64,000 nucleotides of DNA from Planctomycetota bacterium. GTDB taxonomy: Bacteria; Planctomycetota; JAJSAM01; JAJVHW01. Where the stretch lies: positions 1-64,000 of the forward strand of contig JAJRPF010000064.1 in the NCBI GenBank assembly GCA_024280885.1, written 5' to 3'. Positions 6,102 through 13,875 of the stretch are shown piece by piece; within the stretch, counting starts at the first letter, position 1; each line of letters opens with the position of its first letter. Under the pieces are notes generated by a model that saw nothing but the letters and a program-made list of their open reading frames with translations, did no database searches and was not told the DNA's origin. The position numbers were made by a program, and so were the translations under genes.

Positions 6102-8852
6102 TCACGTCTCACGAGGCGCGTCCAGCGTCTCACGCACCTTGCGCAGCAGGCCGTCAGGCTTGAAGGGCTTTTGGAGGAAGGCGACGCTCGGGGCGAGCAC
6201 ACCATGGCGATCTATGATCTCGGTGGGGTACCCCGATACGTAGAGGACGCGAATGTCCGGGCTGAGATCCCGTACACGCGCCGCGAGTTCCGGACCGGTC
6301 TCCTCTGGCATCACGACGTCTGTCAAGAGCAGATCGATGCGTCCGACATGAGCACGTACTGCGGCGAGTGCCTCGTCGGGGCTCGTCCCGCCGATCACGG
6401 TGTAACCTCGCTCGTTCAGCACGCGGCTCATCAGCTCCCGCACCGCCGCCTCATCCTCGGCGACGACGATCGTCTCGGTGGGGGCGGAGGTTGCAGCCAG
6501 CAACGGCGGCTCGATGGATGCGGAGGCTGCCTCCTCCTCCTCCGCACATGGCAGGTAGACGTTGAATGCGGCACCGCAGTTGAGCTCGCTCTCGACGCCG
6601 ATGTAGCCATCATTCTGCTTCACGATCCCGAAGACCGTTGCCAGGCCGAGCCCGGTGCCCTTGTCGGCATCTTTCGTCGTGAAGAACGGTTCAAAGACCA
6701 TCGAGGCGGTCTCCGGAGTCATCCCACAGCCGGTGTCTGTGACGGCAATGAGCACGTAGCATCCCGCCCGGGCGCCCGGATGATTCCGAGCGAACTCTAC
6801 GTCCAGGATTGCGTCGCGAACGCCGAACGTCAGCGTTCCACCACGCGGCATCGCATCTCGTGCGTTGAGTGCGAGGTTCATGACAACTTGATCGATGTGG
6901 CCCGGGTCCGCCAACACTCGGTGCAGCGAAGGCGCGAGCCGAGTGACGACGTGAATGTGCTCTCCGATGACTGTGCGCAACAGTTGTACGGCGTCGGTCA
7001 CCAGCGTACCGAGGTCCAGGATCTCCGGCTGGATGACCTGTTTACGGCTGAACGCGAGCAGTTGGCGCGTGAGCCGAGCCGCGCGTCCCGCCGCCTCAAG
7101 CATCTCGTCCAGGTGTGCGCGCCCTGGGTCTCCAGCAGACAGTTGCCGGTCGAGGATCTCGCCGTAGCCCTGGATAACCGTGAGGAGGTTGTTGAAGTCG
7201 TGCGCCACGCCGCCCGCGAGACGGCCCACGGCCTCCATCTTCTGCGCCTGCCGGACCATGTCCTCCAACTCAGCCTTCTCCTTCGCGACTCGCTTGTCGT
7301 CAGTGGTGTCGAGGATGAGCGCGAGGAACGCGGTGTGATTCGCCTGGAACGCCAACTGGAGGTGGACCTTCACCGGGTAGCGCGTGCCGTCGACACGCCG
7401 GTGGATCGTCTCGAACACGACTCGCTCCTTCTCACGGCGCCGGAGCGGCCCGACCAGCACTGCGAACGCGTCCGCGTCGAGTGTTGGCGTGATGTCCAGC
7501 GGGGTCATCGTGCGCAACTCAGCCGCCGCGTAGCCGAGGTTGCGCCTCGCCGCCGCGTTCACGTACTCGAAGCGAAGCGTCTCGGTGTCGAAGACGTAGA
7601 TCTCGTTCAAGCTCTGTTCGAGGACGTTGAAGAGGCGATTGCGATCTCGCTCAGCCATCTTGCGCGCAGTCAGGTCCTGGACAGCGCCGACGATCCGAAC
7701 CGTTCGGCCGTTCCGACGCTCGGGTGCTCCTTGAGTTCGCACCCACTTCTTCGCGTCCTGCTTCGTGGTGAGCGGCAGTTCGAGGTCCCACGACGTGCCG
7801 GAGTCGATGGCCGCCTGCACGGCAGCTTCGATGATGGCGCGTGCGTCTGGCGCATAGCAGGCGATCGTTTCGGCGAGCGTCACGTGCACGTCGGGATCCA
7901 CACCGTGCATACGGTACATCTGGTCTGTCCACGTTACAGCGAGCGTGCTCACATCGAACGCCCACGAGCCGATCTGTGCCATTCGCCCTGTGAGATTGAG
8001 CACGTCATACGATCGGCGCAGAGCGTCGGCTGCTCTTCTGCGATTGGTGATGTCGCGTATCAGTGATTGCACCCCGACGCGTTCCCCGGTGTCGTCGAAA
8101 ATCTGCACGACGTCGACCTCGGCCCAGAAGCGCGCGCCGTCTTGCCGGATGCACTGGTACTCGGACCGTGACGGAACCGTCTCGCCGCGCGCGCGGCGTC
8201 GGTGCCGATCACGCAATCGCGAGCGCCACTCGGGCGCGACGCAGTCTGCGACCGTGACATCAGGCAACTGCCGTCGTTCGATACCGAAGAGCTCGAGAAA
8301 CCGCCGGTTGGCAAACACGATGCGACCCGCGACGTCGGTGCGAACCAATGCCTCGGGGATGTGCTCGACGATCTGACGGCACCGGGTTTCGCTACGCTCC
8401 CGGGCGGTCTCGGCCCGGAGACCTGCAGCGAGGATGATCCAGAGGATCGGACTGGAGAGGAGAATCAGGAGGCCGGCGTCGTTCCATGCACTCAGGATCG
8501 CCTTACTGAGCGTGGGTGTCTCGAGCGTGCGGAGGTCGGAATTGAGCAGGAGTACGATCGCGAATTCGGTGAAGAAGAGGAGCGCGAGGATGACCGTGAA
8601 CCGGCGAATGCTCGTCGCAGTCACGCTCGCACGCAGGCCCCGCGCGATGTGTCTTCGCCGACGAACCGTGCGATGCGGCGACGTCCCGCCCGGTTCACGC
8701 GAGTTCGCCGACGCGGGGGACGCTGCCGCATCGACGAAAGGAGGTGGCGTCTCGGCACCCGATGCGACGGCTTCGCGCCCCGGCTCGTCTTCGCCGAGTC
8801 CGGGAGCGTCAGCAGCGTCCTCGACGCGGGCGTCCGCGTCCGGTGGCGTCAA
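6102..8852 (-). CDS. hybrid sensor histidine kinase/response regulator with PAS domains
   Basis: Read from TTG 8852 this is 916 residues. The frame is open back to 9215 but would overlap the upstream gene, and GTG 8624 just before the first membrane segment is the main alternative. Order: two membrane segments (FTVILALLFFTEFAIVLLL and LLILLSSPILWIILAAGL), three PAS-type modules, HisKA with the phospho-acceptor box GGVAHDFNNLL, and HATPase with N box NLALNARDAM and glycine boxes DTGCGM and GTGLGLATV. A C-terminal receiver domain follows with phospho-acceptor Asp in LLLTDVVMP and switch Lys in FLQKPF. Signal sensed and output unknown; no separate DNA-binding regulator lies nearby. The kinase-FGE gene ends 80 bp upstream. 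Confidence 0.85.
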   Translation of the reverse strand: MTPPDADARVEDAADAPGLGEDEPGREAVASGAETPPPFVDAAASPASANSREPGGTSPHRTVRRRRHIARGLRASVTATSIRRFTVILALLFFTEFAIVLLLNSDLRTLETPTLSKAILSAWNDAGLLILLSSPILWIILAAGLRAETARERSETRCRQIVEHIPEALVRTDVAGRIVFANRRFLELFGIERRQLPDVTVADCVAPEWRSRLRDRHRRRARGETVPSRSEYQCIRQDGARFWAEVDVVQIFDDTGERVGVQSLIRDITNRRRAADALRRSYDVLNLTGRMAQIGSWAFDVSTLAVTWTDQMYRMHGVDPDVHVTLAETIACYAPDARAIIEAAVQAAIDSGTSWDLELPLTTKQDAKKWVRTQGAPERRNGRTVRIVGAVQDLTARKMAERDRNRLFNVLEQSLNEIYVFDTETLRFEYVNAAARRNLGYAAAELRTMTPLDITPTLDADAFAVLVGPLRRREKERVVFETIHRRVDGTRYPVKVHLQLAFQANHTAFLALILDTTDDKRVAKEKAELEDMVRQAQKMEAVGRLAGGVAHDFNNLLTVIQGYGEILDRQLSAGDPGRAHLDEMLEAAGRAARLTRQLLAFSRKQVIQPEILDLGTLVTDAVQLLRTVIGEHIHVVTRLAPSLHRVLADPGHIDQVVMNLALNARDAMPRGGTLTFGVRDAILDVEFARNHPGARAGCYVLIAVTDTGCGMTPETASMVFEPFFTTKDADKGTGLGLATVFGIVKQNDGYIGVESELNCGAAFNVYLPCAEEEEAASASIEPPLLAATSAPTETIVVAEDEAAVRELMSRVLNERGYTVIGGTSPDEALAAVRAHVGRIDLLLTDVVMPEETGPELAARVRDLSPDIRVLYVSGYPTEIIDRHGVLAPSVAFLQKPFKPDGLLRKVRETLDAPRET

Positions 8853-8931
8853 CTGCGGCCCCCGCGATGCGCAATGCGCGCACCTTGGGGCTCGGCTGGG
8901 CGCCCGTCGTTTCGCTTGTTCGCCACGGCGA

Positions 8932-11283
8932 TCATGCGAGATCCGCGGCCAAACGGAAACCGATACCCGTGCTGCGGCTGGTCGGTTCCACGAGCCAGCG
9001 CGAGGCGACCGTGCATTCCTCCTCTTGGGAGTACCACGCGCCCCCGCGCGACGGGCATGTGCGCCTGGCCGTATCCCGCGATCTCGAGCACCACTCGTGT
9101 ACGCCGCCCGCCATGTCGCGCACGCCGTACGGGCTGACGTCGGCCTTGCAGCGTTGTACCGGGCGCAGCCGCGGTTCACTTGGGAAGGAACTGGCCATGG
9201 AGCAGAACGACGCATCGAAGCGCTCTCCCCAGGGGTACAGGCGCCCGTCGGTGCCGCGCGCGGCCTTCTCCCACTCCACCTCGGAGGGCAGTCGTAACGC
9301 GATACTCAGCCGCTTGCCGAGCCACGCGCCATAGGATTGCGCGTCGCGCTGCGAAATGGCGACGACCGGGAAATCGGGCAGGTCGTCGAGACTCCGTCCC
9401 GGTCGGCGGTCCCGAGAACGCATCACGTGCCGACCTCCCTCGACGACCAGCATTGCTCCCTGATAGCCGGTGCCGGGGGCGTGGCGCGCCGCGGCGTCGG
9501 GATCCGTAGTGACAAGTGCGTCGAGCCACTGCGCGTACTCGCGCAGCAACACGGGCCGCTCCTGAATCAGAAAGTCCGCCACGTCCACGCTTGTCAGCCG
9601 CGGTCGCCGCCCACAGAGGAATGCGCCGCGCGGTACCCACACGAACCCTCTCGGAAGCCGCTCCTGGCAGGGGAGTTCGATGTCCACTGTGACCGCCGGG
9701 CCGCGCGCCACGTAGAGAGGAACGTTGGCGGTCGTGCGGCCGGGATGCGACACTGACAGTTGGTAGCTGCCGGAGGGCAGATCCAGCAACTGCTCTCGCA
9801 CTTTGACAGCGTACGGCTCACCCAGTCGCAACCTGCGCGCCCGGTCGATCCACGGCGCGACGGTCAGCCGGCTCTGTGGCGGCTGCACCCGGATGTCGAT
9901 CGTGCCGGATCTACGCAGTTCCGCGTCCAACGTGCCGTCGTTGTAGGCGTCTACCTTGCGTCGCAACCACGCGGTCTCCACGGAGTCCCCGCTCTCCTCT
10001 GCCTTGCGCAGCAACGTCGCGTAGAGCTTCCCCATCAGGCCCCGCGCAGCGGGGTCGTCTGGGGACTGGGAGAGACAGCGGGACACCAATTCCACGGCCT
10101 CCGAGTGCACTTCGGCCGCCTGTACACGCAAGCGCTCCGCACGGTCCTCCAACGCCCAGAGCGCCTTCTTCTCGGCCGGCGAACTCCAGGGCGGGATCTC
10201 ATCTCGCAACGCCTCGGACTCCGACTCGAATGCGCGTGCGGCCTGGGAGTACTCCCGGCACTTGCCGACCAGTTCGCGCGCTTCACGGAGCAGGAGCGCT
10301 GTCTCCTCCGCGCGCAGTTCCTGCTCGCGGGTCCCGTCGATATACGACTGCAGTTCGTCGGCGAACTCCCGCGCAGATTGATGTCGCTCCTCCGCGTGCA
10401 GCGCCAGTGCGCGCATCGCCACGTCCACGAGTACGCGCGGGAAGTCCCGATCGGGGAAGCGATCGAAGGGCGAACGGATCGCGCCCGTTCGGGCGGAGCT
10501 CAGCACGGCACCGAAACTTGTGCCCTCGTAGGGCGGTTGCAGGCAGAGCATCTCGTAGAGCAACGCACCCAGAGCGAAGACGTCGGTGCGCCGGTCGGTG
10601 GAGCGACTCCTGCCCCACGCCTGCTCGGGTGCCATGTAGAGTGGCGTGCCCTTCACGGCGCCCGCAATGGTCGCCAGCAGATTCTCACTTGGCACCTCGG
10701 ACGCAGTGTGAGGGTCCGTCGTGATGCGCTTGGCAATGCCCCAGTCGAGAACGATCACTTCCCCGAACTCACCGACCGCGATGTTCTCTGGCTTGAGGTC
10801 GCGGTGGACCAAGCCCCGACTGTGCGCATAGTCCACCGTGTTCGCCACCGACTGCAGCACTTGTACGAGTCGCAGTAGCGACCATCTGCCGCGCGCGCTC
10901 TGGTCGCCACATGAGAGTTCCATCAGCACGGCTCGCAGATCCTGGCCCTCCACGAGCCGCATGGTGAAGTAGACATCCCCGGTCTGCGTGGAGCCCACTT
11001 CGTGTACTGCCGGGATGCCGGGATGTTGGAGGGAACTCGTGCGACGCGCCTCGACGAGAAAGCGCTCAACGCACTCGGGCCGATCGACGAACGGTGACTT
11101 GAGCACCTTCATGGCCACACACCGGTGCAACTCCATGTCCGTCACGCGGAAGACGAGCCCTTCGCCACCTTCGGCGATGAGTCCGTCGATGCGGTAGCGG
11201 TTGAGCACCTGCCCCACGCGCGAGTCGCATGCGTCGAGTGGCACGCCACTCGGCGAAGCGGCGGAGTCTCGGTCATGACTCAT
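8932..11283 (-). CDS. Ser/Thr protein kinase fused to a formylglycine-generating-enzyme-like domain
   Basis: 783 residues from ATG 11283. Residues 28-290 are a Hanks-type kinase: glycine loop IAEGGEGLVF, Lys59 in VAMK, catalytic HRDLKPEN at 160-167, DWG (usually DFG) at 180-182 and APE at 218-220. A charged coiled-coil region of about 150 residues follows, then a beta-rich linker. Last comes an FGE/sulfatase-modifying-factor fold (FVWVPRGAFLCG, LRLPSEVEWEKAARG, SPYGVRDMAGGVHEWC, RGGAWYSQ, GIGFRLA). This architecture is common in Planctomycetota. The FGE-like part may bind a ligand rather than oxidise cysteine; that cannot be decided here. No membrane segment seen. Confidence 0.88.
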   Translation of the reverse strand: MSHDRDSAASPSGVPLDACDSRVGQVLNRYRIDGLIAEGGEGLVFRVTDMELHRCVAMKVLKSPFVDRPECVERFLVEARRTSSLQHPGIPAVHEVGSTQTGDVYFTMRLVEGQDLRAVLMELSCGDQSARGRWSLLRLVQVLQSVANTVDYAHSRGLVHRDLKPENIAVGEFGEVIVLDWGIAKRITTDPHTASEVPSENLLATIAGAVKGTPLYMAPEQAWGRSRSTDRRTDVFALGALLYEMLCLQPPYEGTSFGAVLSSARTGAIRSPFDRFPDRDFPRVLVDVAMRALALHAEERHQSAREFADELQSYIDGTREQELRAEETALLLREARELVGKCREYSQAARAFESESEALRDEIPPWSSPAEKKALWALEDRAERLRVQAAEVHSEAVELVSRCLSQSPDDPAARGLMGKLYATLLRKAEESGDSVETAWLRRKVDAYNDGTLDAELRRSGTIDIRVQPPQSRLTVAPWIDRARRLRLGEPYAVKVREQLLDLPSGSYQLSVSHPGRTTANVPLYVARGPAVTVDIELPCQERLPRGFVWVPRGAFLCGRRPRLTSVDVADFLIQERPVLLREYAQWLDALVTTDPDAAARHAPGTGYQGAMLVVEGGRHVMRSRDRRPGRSLDDLPDFPVVAISQRDAQSYGAWLGKRLSIALRLPSEVEWEKAARGTDGRLYPWGERFDASFCSMASSFPSEPRLRPVQRCKADVSPYGVRDMAGGVHEWCSRSRDTARRTCPSRGGAWYSQEEECTVASRWLVEPTSRSTGIGFRLAADLA

Positions 11284-11369
11284 CGTCTCTGCATTCCTCC
11301 CCCTCGGCTCCCCTCGAGTCTCCCGATCGAGCCCGACCCTCAGCGAGGCACGTGGGAGCGGGCCGGGTC

Positions 11370-11678
11370 TCAGCGCTGAGTGGTGTCGTCGTCGATGGCG
11401 TGTATCTGCTCGTGCGTGCGCTGCCGAACGTACACGCGCTCGGCGAGACGCGTGACCCCATCGACCGACCTGCGGAAGCCGTCGATTTCAGCGGCGGCCC
11501 GCTGGAGTGAGGAGCGTGCGCGCACAAGTTCGGCCTTGAGCTCCTGGGCCTCTTCGCGCGCGCTCTCCTGCGCGCGCAGCCCATGCAGCGTCGATCCTGC
11601 GGCGGTCGCCAACGCTGCCATTGCGACCAGCAGTGCGAGTGTCTCAAACCGTGCGAGTGTCTCGAACCGAATGTGCAT
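11370..11678 (-). CDS. small membrane-anchored coiled-coil protein
   Basis: 102 residues from ATG 11678, chosen because GGAGG sits 5 bp upstream; TTG 11681 is too close to it. A hydrophobic stretch (LALLVAMAALATAAGSTL) anchors the protein, followed by a long heptad-like helix (AQESAREEAQELKAELVRAR, ERVYVRQRTHEQIH). Probably a bitopic protein with a cytoplasmic or periplasmic coiled coil. It lies upstream of the kinase-FGE gene on the same strand (86 bp gap), so it may be its partner, but nothing in the sequence proves it. Confidence 0.6.
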   Translation of the reverse strand: MHIRFETLARFETLALLVAMAALATAAGSTLHGLRAQESAREEAQELKAELVRARSSLQRAAAEIDGFRRSVDGVTRLAERVYVRQRTHEQIHAIDDDTTQR

Positions 11679-12031
11679 CAAGACCTCCGCGAGTTCATGA
11701 CGGCTCCCCCTGAAGACTCGCGGTTGTCACGCTCTCCGCGTGGAACCCGGCAGGCGGCACCTTCTCCTCCTCTTGTGAAGAACGCCGTTCCTAAGAGCGA
11801 TCCGCCGCGAGAAATGAGGAAATCTTCTTCGACGAACAGGTTCCCACCCAGCGTGCCTGAAATGGGTTGCAGCTTGAGGCTTCCGTCAGCGAGACAAGCC
11901 CCGTGAATCACTCCCCAGGCCAAGTTCGACGAACGCCGGTTCGATGAACGCAGGCGGGCGTGAAGTCGCGGTCAGGCGGTGGCGCCGGCACCGGCGCGTC
12001 CCGGAGAAGGCGTTGCGCGGCCCCAGCACGC
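11679..12031. other. intergenic region with a doubtful small frame
   Basis: A minus-strand frame of up to 81 codons (11678-11923, TTG or GTG start) ends in a TGA overlapping the ATG of the next gene. It includes a reasonable core (LKLQPISGTLGGNLFVEEDF) but has no clear ribosome binding site, so I do not call it a gene. Two near copies of GTTCGAYGAACGC lie in tandem at about 11925-11955. Nothing else seen. Confidence 0.35.
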
Positions 12032-13159
12032 CTACCGACCTCCGACCGGACCCACACGGCGCGCGCGCGCAACAGACTCGACGCTCATGATGTCTTGAGG
12101 CGATTCACGACGCGCTTGTCCTTCGGCCGCTGACCGCGGGATCTCCGCGCGACGATCCGAATGCGGCAGCCCCAGCGCATGCCCGAGTTCATGCGCGAGA
12201 GTCAGATCTCCGTGGCGGAGTTCCGTTACCGGCAGCACAGCGAACGCGGGCTCCGAACCGTCTCGTGATGGACTGGCGTAGCCGTGGCAGCGCTCGGTAC
12301 GGCGACCCGTGACGAGGAGAACAACGTCAGGGTGTGTGCGGCGCACGAGCGCCGACGCAAGCCGACCGAAGCGCGGGCTCGTCGGTTCACGCAGTCGGCG
12401 CCAGATCGTGCGAAGTGACTCTCCATGGTCGTCGGATGGGACGGGGACAAGCGCACGTCGGTGGAACGTGACGTTGACCGATGGCGCGCCGAATGCCTCG
12501 TTCGCTGCCGAGAGCGCGGTGTCCAGGCAGTGCTTCAGGTGCTCGCGGCTGCCGCCGACGTCGATCAGCGCACGCGGTGTGAAGAGCACGAGCACGTCGA
12601 GTGCGCGCAGCGGCTCTGTGCGTCGATCGAGGACTTCTGATGGCGAGCCCCAGAGATGGTCGATCGAATTCGTGGTTGGGCGCTCGTCGCAGTCCTGCGC
12701 CGCAGAGGCTCGTCTGCGAACGGCGCGTACTCGCCCGCCCGAGATGGGGGAGACGAGCACATCGAACGTGCCCAGCCCGGTGACGCAGCCGCCGGCGCGG
12801 CCGTCATGTTCGACGTAGACGAAATCGCCGTCTGCCTGCCCGGCGTGCTTGCCTTCGTTCTCCGCGCGCGTCCATGTTCCCCATCGCGCGACCCCGCGGT
12901 CCCCGAGTGGCCACTCCTCGCGGACACGGATTGTGGCGTCATGTGGCAGAGCTGCGGTGAGCACGGACATTCGAAGCGCAGGCCGTGCGCGACGCAGCGA
13001 TCGGCCGGGCCGCGAAGGGATCCCTCGGCCTTGGGAACCAAAGGACCACGTCGCAGCGGACGCGATGAACAGGCAGGCAACGAGGAGTCGAGGCGGCCGG
13101 AGCGATCCGGAGCAGGTCTTCGAGAACCCGCGCCACGCGTTGGCCGCGTCCTTTCTCAA
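12032..13159 (-). CDS. secreted zinc metalloprotease, metzincin type
   Basis: 375 residues from TTG 13159, preceded by GGAG at a suitable distance; the frame is open further upstream but would overlap the previous gene. A signal peptide is visible (RPPRLLVACLFIASAATWSFG). Near the C-terminus LAHELGHALGLPHSD supplies the HExxHxxGxxH zinc site of metzincins, with three His ligands and catalytic Glu. A later DIMSVESVA supplies a plausible Met-turn. The middle includes LDVLVLFTPRALIDVGGS, typical of reprolysin-like folds. Probably periplasmic or extracellular. It follows the small secreted protein gene by 44 bp, so the two are likely co-transcribed. Substrate unknown. Confidence 0.8.
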   Translation of the reverse strand: MRKDAANAWRGFSKTCSGSLRPPRLLVACLFIASAATWSFGSQGRGIPSRPGRSLRRARPALRMSVLTAALPHDATIRVREEWPLGDRGVARWGTWTRAENEGKHAGQADGDFVYVEHDGRAGGCVTGLGTFDVLVSPISGGRVRAVRRRASAAQDCDERPTTNSIDHLWGSPSEVLDRRTEPLRALDVLVLFTPRALIDVGGSREHLKHCLDTALSAANEAFGAPSVNVTFHRRALVPVPSDDHGESLRTIWRRLREPTSPRFGRLASALVRRTHPDVVLLVTGRRTERCHGYASPSRDGSEPAFAVLPVTELRHGDLTLAHELGHALGLPHSDRRAEIPRSAAEGQARRESPQDIMSVESVARARRVGPVGGR

Positions 13160-13203
13160 GTGGCCGGCTCCGGGGGAGACCGCAACGCACGGGCTCGCGC
13201 GAC

Positions 13204-13665
13204 TCACGACTGCAGAATCTCGATCGTATGCCGATGCACTTCGAAGTCGTTGTCCTTGTCGACGTTCATCGATGCGGGGTACTGGTCCTCGCACCACTGC
13301 AGAAACTCGGCCGGCGACGCATGCGTCGGCGAGCCCTGGTACTCGATGGAGAGGTCCACCGAAGTTGCGTCGGTCCCCGGGAACGTCCAGCCGGCCGGCG
13401 TGTTCGGGCGGAAGAGCGCCCACACCTCGACCTGCGTACCGTTGTCGTCGTACGACCAGATGAAGGCGACCGGTTCATTCGTCCCGATCCTGAAGCCCGA
13501 GAAATTCCCGAAGTTCATCTCCGCAGCTCCGATCTGCGCCAGATCGCCATCGATCGCCTGTTCGGGACGCGCGTCCGCCGATACGTCGTCTCGGGGAGCA
13601 GCGATCGCAACGATGGCGACAAAGATCAGCAGGACGTTCAGTGAGAGAGAAGCAAAGCGGCTCAT
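13204..13665 (-). CDS. secreted hypothetical protein
   Basis: 153 residues from ATG 13665, with GGAGG 7 bp upstream. Signal peptide MSRFASLSLNVLLIFVAIVA is followed by a mature domain of beta-strands rich in aromatic residues (FGNFSGFRIGTNEP, EVWALFRPNTPAGWTF) and an acidic end (QYPASMNVDKDNDFEVH). Family not recognised. It lies between the kinase gene, whose stop is 210 bp upstream, and the metalloprotease gene, which begins 44 bp downstream. It might be a substrate, inhibitor or partner of the protease, but that is inference from position only. Confidence 0.65.
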   Translation of the reverse strand: MSRFASLSLNVLLIFVAIVAIAAPRDDVSADARPEQAIDGDLAQIGAAEMNFGNFSGFRIGTNEPVAFIWSYDDNGTQVEVWALFRPNTPAGWTFPGTDATSVDLSIEYQGSPTHASPAEFLQWCEDQYPASMNVDKDNDFEVHRHTIEILQS

Positions 13666-13875
13666 CGGAAACCTCCGTTGTCGCCCGGCGCGGGCGCGAT
13701 GCAATTCAGGCGCGTCGATCGGCCGCCCCGGTGTTGACTCATGGCGCCGGAACCAGGACTTGCGCCAACGCGCTCGACTTGATGGCTCGGGACGCCGTGT
13801 CCCGCGCTCACAGGCAAGCACGACGTCCGCGCGACCAGTACGCCAGAGAATCCACAATCTTCTGGCCGGGGGCTG

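Noticed and set aside
5544..8066. 840-codon open frame on the plus strand
   Set aside because: It is antisense to the histidine kinase, rich in Arg, His and Val, with no domain; the minus strand frame has all kinase motifs.
13666..13857. Longer start for the secreted protein gene at 13204
   Set aside because: The extra 64 codons lack coding character, and ATG 13665 has a good GGAGG and begins a signal peptide.
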